In this document: positions 5,991-9,249 of the stretch, in pieces
How the letters are laid out: each line of letters begins with the position of its first letter
How positions within the stretch are numbered: position 1 is the stretch's first letter
Origin: an uncultured Porphyromonas sp.
GTDB taxonomy: Bacteria > Bacteroidota > Bacteroidia > Bacteroidales > Porphyromonadaceae
Direction: 5' to 3'
Assembly (NCBI GenBank): GCA_900539155.1
Contig: UQBE01000058.1
Span: forward strand, 1 to 9,249
Length of the DNA: 9,249 bases
Position numbers and translations under genes: made by a program
The notes under the pieces: generated by a model
Seen by the model: the letters and a program-made list of their open reading frames with translations, nothing else
Told to the model about the DNA's origin: nothing
Databases searched by the model: none

Positions 5991-6668
5991 ATGTCTTCAC
6001 CACTTGTACTCCTTGACTCCATCAGCAAGTCGTTTGGTTCACTGCAGATACTCAACGACATCTCTCTATCCATCCGTCCTAGCGAGATAACAGCCATCGT
6101 CGGGCCCAGTGGCGCAGGCAAGACGACCCTCCTGCAAATCATCGGCACCCTCCTCAAGCCAGACCGAGGGCAACTGCTGATCGACGGTGTCAACCCCTTT
6201 GCACTCTCAGCGCAGAGGCAGGCACACTTCCGCAATCGGCAGATAGGCTTCGTCTTCCAGTTTCACCAGCTGCTACCAGAATTCACCGCCACAGAGAATG
6301 TAGCCATCCCAGCCATGATTGCAGGGATGAGCAAGAAGCAAGCAATACAAGAAGCGGAGCAGATGCTCAGTCAGCTAGGACTGGCAGACCGTCTGAAGCA
6401 TCGTCCAGCCCAGCTTTCTGGAGGAGAGAAGCAGCGCACAGCCGTAGCGCGTGCCCTCATCAACCGCCCCTCACTCATCCTCGCCGACGAACCGTCAGGT
6501 AGCCTAGACTCACAGCGCAAGGAGGAGCTCATCGAGCTATTCCTCGAGCTGAGAGACCAGCTCGGACAGACTTTCCTGATTGTAACGCATGATGCCGACT
6601 TTGCGCAGCGTGCCGACAGAACAGTCTCGCTACAAGATGGGCGCATCATCGCTGACACCACAGTATGA
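5991..6668 (+). CDS. lolD: ABC transporter ATP-binding protein, LolD/MacB-like
   Basis: This 225-aa ATPase has every ABC motif: Walker A GPSGAGKTT (38-46), Q-loop Q90, signature LSGGE (142-146), Walker B LILADEP (162-168), D-loop SGSLD (169-173) and switch His H200. The FQFHQLLPEFTATENV stretch (89-104) and AIPAMIAG are characteristic of the LolD/FtsE/MacB group. LolD powers extraction of lipoproteins from the inner membrane for transfer to the outer membrane. No LolC/E-type permease gene is in the window, so it must pair with one encoded elsewhere; assignment within the LolD/MacB group is therefore not certain. The frame is open for 58 codons upstream, overlapping tcdA, but homology begins at MSSPLVLLDSISKSFG. 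The gene starts 13 nt after the tcdA stop and overlaps the next gene by ATGA. Confidence 0.88.
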   Translation: MSSPLVLLDSISKSFGSLQILNDISLSIRPSEITAIVGPSGAGKTTLLQIIGTLLKPDRGQLLIDGVNPFALSAQRQAHFRNRQIGFVFQFHQLLPEFTATENVAIPAMIAGMSKKQAIQEAEQMLSQLGLADRLKHRPAQLSGGEKQRTAVARALINRPSLILADEPSGSLDSQRKEELIELFLELRDQLGQTFLIVTHDADFAQRADRTVSLQDGRIIADTTV

Positions 6669-7396
6669 ATAGCTTCAAGAGAGGGCGCATAGAAACCTGG
6701 GTGCTGCTAGCCATTAGCCTCATCATACTCGCAGCCATCGGCAAGGTCCTCTGGGACAATAACTACAAGGCTCAGACACTCGCCCCTCTGGCGGGGCAGA
6801 CGATAAGCGAACAAATGGGTGCTCTCGCCATAGACTCCATACAAAAACAGGCCAACAGAGGTACTTACGCACCACCTGTACAGCCTGACAAGTCTCGTAA
6901 AGATGTAAGTAACGCCTCTCAAGGGGTCGAGCTATCGGCAGACTACGTCGGTGCGCCTGAGCAGACGAAGTACAGCTCCCAACCGAAACTACAAGCGGGA
7001 CAACGCATAGACCTTAATGGTGCCGACACGCTCACACTGCAGCAGGTCCCCGGCATCGGTCCCAGCTTTGCTAGACGCATTGTGAAGTATCGTGACCAGC
7101 TAGGCGGGTATTACACGGTACTGCAGCTGCAAGAGATCTACGGCATGGAGCCTGATCGGTACCAGCGCATCAAGCCCTTCTTCTATATTGGCGTAAAGAA
7201 TTACAGTACCCCCTTTGATGCTCTACGTAGCGATAGCATCCCCTCACACCCCTACCTCAACTACCGGCAGCAGGCAGCTCTAGCAAGGAGCATTCGTAAG
7301 AACGGCACCCTTGATTCGTGGCACCGCATTATGAGCCTTGAGGAGTTCAACCGAGATGACAGCGTACGCCTCTCCCACTACTTTCACTTCGAGTGA
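6665..7396 (+). CDS. Membrane-anchored helix-hairpin-helix (ComEA-like) protein
   Basis: The 243-aa product has a short basic N-terminus, one transmembrane helix (about 11-30), a polar, probably disordered linker (about 35-110), and a ComEA-type HhH region: DLNGADTLTLQQVPGIG (116-132), with hairpin VPGIG at 128-132, then a second helix pair through LQLQEIYGM (153-161). A second, more degenerate HhH-like unit follows (about 195-242: HPYLNYRQQAALARSIRKNG, then MSLEEF). HhH motifs of this kind bind DNA backbone non-specifically; in ComEA they capture DNA during uptake. The topology places the HhH part outside the cytoplasm. The start overlaps the ABC ATPase stop by ATGA, so the two are translationally coupled. 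Its role is unproven: DNA uptake or a protein-binding use of the fold. Confidence 0.85.
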   Translation: MNSFKRGRIETWVLLAISLIILAAIGKVLWDNNYKAQTLAPLAGQTISEQMGALAIDSIQKQANRGTYAPPVQPDKSRKDVSNASQGVELSADYVGAPEQTKYSSQPKLQAGQRIDLNGADTLTLQQVPGIGPSFARRIVKYRDQLGGYYTVLQLQEIYGMEPDRYQRIKPFFYIGVKNYSTPFDALRSDSIPSHPYLNYRQQAALARSIRKNGTLDSWHRIMSLEEFNRDDSVRLSHYFHFE

Positions 7397-7417
7397 GTAG
7401 GCAGACGGCAGCCCTAC
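7397..7417. terminator. Weak hairpin between convergent genes
   Basis: GTAGG (7397-7401) pairs with CCTAC (7413-7417) around an 11-nt loop, placed exactly in the 17-bp gap between the convergent HhH and PAP2 genes and covering the PAP2 stop codon. The symmetry would suit a bidirectional stop, but there is no T-run and the stem is short, so this is tentative. Confidence 0.25.
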
Positions 7418-8118
7418 CAGCCCGCTTGCCCTTGCATCACGCCCATTAGCTCACCGGCAAAAGCAAAGAGGAAGAGAATGAAAACGCAGAGGAAGAGGGT
7501 CAAGTAGCTAATTGTCGAGGCATAGAGACGACTCTGAGGCTCCGAGGGATGTACATTGTAGAGCTTGACACGTAGCCAGCGATAGAGCAGATAGACCAGA
7601 TAGCCCAGCAGAAGTCCCAGACAGGCACCCGGCACCACATCCGTTATGAAGTGAACGCCTAGATAGATGCGACTATAGGCAGTGGTCAGCGCAAGCGCAA
7701 AGACGACAGCCGTGTACCATCGATTGCGAAATGCCAATGAAGTAAACATCGCCAGAGCCATAAAGTTCGTCGCATGACCTGAGATAAAGCCATAGCCCCA
7801 CGCCTTGTAGCCATAGACCGAGTGCACATAATCAGCCGTGAGCGGATGATAGGAGGGACGCAGTCGCTCGAAGTAAGGCTTAATCAAGCCACTAGAGAGC
7901 TGATCAGCTACAGTAATCAAGAGAGCCAGCATGAGCACTAGGAGGATAGACTCACGAAGAGGCTTCTTTGCAAACAGAAAGACCACTAGTCCGAAGGCGA
8001 CCGCAATCCAGGGCCAGCGCGAAGAGATAAGATACATAAAGGCATCCCAGTAGGGCGTGTGGGTAGCGTTGAGCGTTAGAAAGAGCGACCGCTCCCAGAG
8101 AGCTAGCTGTTCGACCAT
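7414..8118 (-). CDS. PAP2-family membrane phosphatase
   Basis: This 234-aa integral membrane protein has about six transmembrane helices and the full PAP2 catalytic signature: KxxxxxxRP (K80 to R87-P88), SGH (113-115, the PSGH-type motif with Ile in place of Pro) and SRxxxGxHxxxD (S149, R150, G154, H156, D160), where H156 is the nucleophile and H115 the acid/base. PAP2 enzymes remove phosphate from lipid (pyro)phosphates at the outer face of the inner membrane. Candidate substrates in Bacteroidota are undecaprenyl pyrophosphate, phosphatidylglycerol phosphate and lipid A 1- or 4'-phosphate; the sequence does not decide between them. An extra C-terminal transmembrane segment (about 203-221) follows the last motif. 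It lies 14 nt after the batE-like gene and is probably co-transcribed with it. Confidence 0.92.
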   Translation of the reverse strand: MVEQLALWERSLFLTLNATHTPYWDAFMYLISSRWPWIAVAFGLVVFLFAKKPLRESILLVLMLALLITVADQLSSGLIKPYFERLRPSYHPLTADYVHSVYGYKAWGYGFISGHATNFMALAMFTSLAFRNRWYTAVVFALALTTAYSRIYLGVHFITDVVPGACLGLLLGYLVYLLYRWLRVKLYNVHPSEPQSRLYASTISYLTLFLCVFILFLFAFAGELMGVMQGQAGW

Positions 8119-8132
8119 AACCTTCGTTACAT

Positions 8133-8987
8133 TTATTCAGAGTGAGACGACTGATTGATAGCCACCGGCTCCACACCAGTGCGGAGGAGTAGCCCCTCCG
8201 TACCGTCAGGAAGCTCGACATGCAGGTAGGAGCCACCCGATGCAGGAGACAAGACACGCACCTCGGCACCCTCGTACAGCTCCGTCATAGGAGACGCCAC
8301 AGCGGGGTCATCCTCGGGCGCATAGAGCGGTGCTTTGACACCACACACCACTGCTACATCCGTCTGCCTATCGTAGTAGCGACGGTGTAGTACAGTCAGG
8401 AGCGCACAGACCCACAAGATAATTAGAAGTAGCATACCATAAAAAGCGCCTCGCCTCATCCTCCTCGAGCCACCTAGGAGGAAAGCTAGACAAGCCACCA
8501 CAGCTCCAGCAAATAGCACCAGAGCCACCACCAGCCAACTACTCATAGAGAGCGTATAAGCCCATGCGTCCGCCCAGCGACGTACTATCGGGTACTCCAT
8601 CGCAGGCATATTCATCCTCGCCTCCTCGGCAAGGCGCAGATTGTGTCTCGCCTCCTTATAGTCTGGCGTCAGAAGTAGCGCCTTGCGATAGCTCACGATA
8701 GACCACCCCCTCAGCTCCGCCTCACTATAGGCGACACCAGCCCGATAGTAGCAGAGGCTCTGTAAGCTCTCCTCTTCGTGGCACTCCGTAGCAGCACGGT
8801 CATACATCTTGGCAGCCTGCTCATAGCGACCCGACTTGTAGAGCGAGTCCGCCACAATAAAGGTGTGCGGGAGCTGCTCCGTCTCTGAAATCTCAGCACG
8901 ACTGCAAGAGCCTAGCAGGAGACACCACATCAGTAGCGTCATCACCACACCACACAGGCATCTACCATCTTTATCTAGTATCATCAT
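8133..8987 (-). CDS. batE: BatE-like TPR and SH3 membrane lipoprotein
   Basis: The 284-aa product resembles BatE of the Bacteroides aerotolerance (Bat) system. Order of parts: a signal segment (about 11-27) ending in the lipobox LGSC with C28; TPR-like repeats (about 41-122, with SLYKSGRYEQAAKMYDRA and AYSEAELRGWSIVSYRKALLL, then PDYKEARHNL); two transmembrane helices (about 150-171 and 181-200); and a C-terminal bacterial SH3-like domain (about 208-273) with a GTEGLLL stretch. This architecture is typical of BatE C-terminal regions. In other Bacteroidota batE follows batA to batD, but here the upstream 260 bp has no batD and carries a promoter-like box, so it has separated from the cluster or batD lies further away. 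Start at 8987 or the adjacent ATG at 8984; starting at M16 would shorten the signal too far. Role in envelope stress or oxygen tolerance is inferred. Confidence 0.82.
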   Translation of the reverse strand: MMILDKDGRCLCGVVMTLLMWCLLLGSCSRAEISETEQLPHTFIVADSLYKSGRYEQAAKMYDRAATECHEEESLQSLCYYRAGVAYSEAELRGWSIVSYRKALLLTPDYKEARHNLRLAEEARMNMPAMEYPIVRRWADAWAYTLSMSSWLVVALVLFAGAVVACLAFLLGGSRRMRRGAFYGMLLLIILWVCALLTVLHRRYYDRQTDVAVVCGVKAPLYAPEDDPAVASPMTELYEGAEVRVLSPASGGSYLHVELPDGTEGLLLRTGVEPVAINQSSHSE

Positions 8988-9033
8988 ACGTATCCTATCT
9001 TATTGGTAGAGGAGAGATTCGCCTCCACCCCGT

Positions 9034-9047
9034 GAGACTGTGGTCTC
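9034..9047. other. Small hairpin in the batE leader
   Basis: GAGAC (9034-9038) pairs with GTCTC (9043-9047) around TGTG. It would fall in the 5' leader of the minus-strand batE-like transcript if that starts near the box at 9106-9113. The stem is short; any effect on expression is speculative. Confidence 0.3.
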
Positions 9048-9105
9048 CCCTGCTAGTGGCCATCGAAATTAGCGCAATAAAGGGGCAATACCCGCCTTAC
9101 GTCCC

Positions 9106-9113
9106 CAAAAGTA
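9106..9113 (-). promoter_or_regulatory. Bacteroidota -7 promoter box for the batE-like/PAP2 unit
   Basis: The minus strand reads TACTTTTG, which fits the TAnnTTTG consensus and points toward the batE-like gene about 120 bp away. No clear TTTG is found at -33, although a run of T lies directly upstream. This gives the batE-PAP2 pair its own promoter. Confidence 0.45.
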
Positions 9114-9196
9114 CGAAAAAAGAGCCACCCCAGCCTCCCCGCTCAGGGCTGACGCATTATAATTGCTCTGTCAGGAGCTACAGATAGCGACCAGCG

Positions 9197-9249
9197 GAGA
9201 CTGTTGCATAAAGGCGAATCGCTGTGTTGCTTTCGGGATTCGGCTTCGG
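9197..9249. mobile_element. Possible edge of an insertion sequence or dispersed repeat (partial)
   Basis: The stretch starting GAGACTGTTGC at 9197-9207 resembles, from memory, the terminal bases of some IS5- and IS1182-like elements. The final 18 bases contain three TTCGG copies (9232-9236, 9239-9243, 9245-9249). The window ends before any transposase or second terminus could be seen, so this is a suspicion only. Confidence 0.2.

Larger units (their letters stand above)
8988..9249. other. Gene-free right flank / batE leader
   Basis: I see no gene here. It contains the probable leader and promoter of the batE-like gene (about 8988-9113), a small hairpin, the AT-rich palindrome ATTATAAT, and an end segment (from about 9197) of different character that may be the edge of another element. 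Confidence 0.5.

Overview
The window looks like a chromosomal segment of a Bacteroidota species, most likely Porphyromonas or a close relative. Three things point there: the gene families (a DUF349 repeat protein, a BatE-type aerotolerance protein, a Bacteroidales-style TcdA), promoter-like TAnnTTTG boxes instead of sigma-70 -10 boxes, and starts without clear Shine-Dalgarno sequences. The genus call is inference from protein character and base composition; no search was run.

Layout. Positions 1-468 are gene-poor and repeat-rich: a perfect 16-bp inverted repeat at the very left, short TTAGAGAT and ATCGGAG repeats, and two hairpins of which one resembles a rho-independent terminator. On the minus strand, 543-1310 encodes an ADP-ribosylglycohydrolase of the DraG type. 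An ATGA overlap couples it to what looks like the first few codons of a second gene, broken off inside one of the short repeats (469-546). A divergent intergenic region of about 545 bp (1311-1855) holds a promoter-like box for each direction and several palindromes. On the plus strand, 1856-3916 encodes a large acidic/coiled-coil protein with five DUF349-type repeats. A 183-bp spacer with an elaborate stem-loop leads into a tight four-gene plus-strand cluster (4100-7396): mltG (septal/peptidoglycan lytic transglycosylase), tcdA (tRNA ct6A formation), a LolD-type ABC ATPase, and a membrane-anchored ComEA-like helix-hairpin-helix protein.

Convergent to this, on the minus strand, a two-gene unit (batE-like, then a PAP2 phosphatase; 8987 down to 7414) starts from a promoter-like box near 9110. 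The rightmost 260 bp has no gene; its last 50 bases are unlike the rest and might be the edge of a dispersed or mobile element.

How the genes fit together. Most are housekeeping envelope functions: peptidoglycan processing (MltG), lipoprotein export (LolD), lipid-phosphate recycling or lipid A dephosphorylation (PAP2) and the Bat envelope/aerotolerance system. TcdA and the ADP-ribosylglycohydrolase act in the cytoplasm. I do not see a clearly new multi-gene system. The most unusual signals are the truncated coupled gene after the ADP-ribosylglycohydrolase, the mutually exclusive stem-loops ahead of mltG, and the intergenic palindromes.
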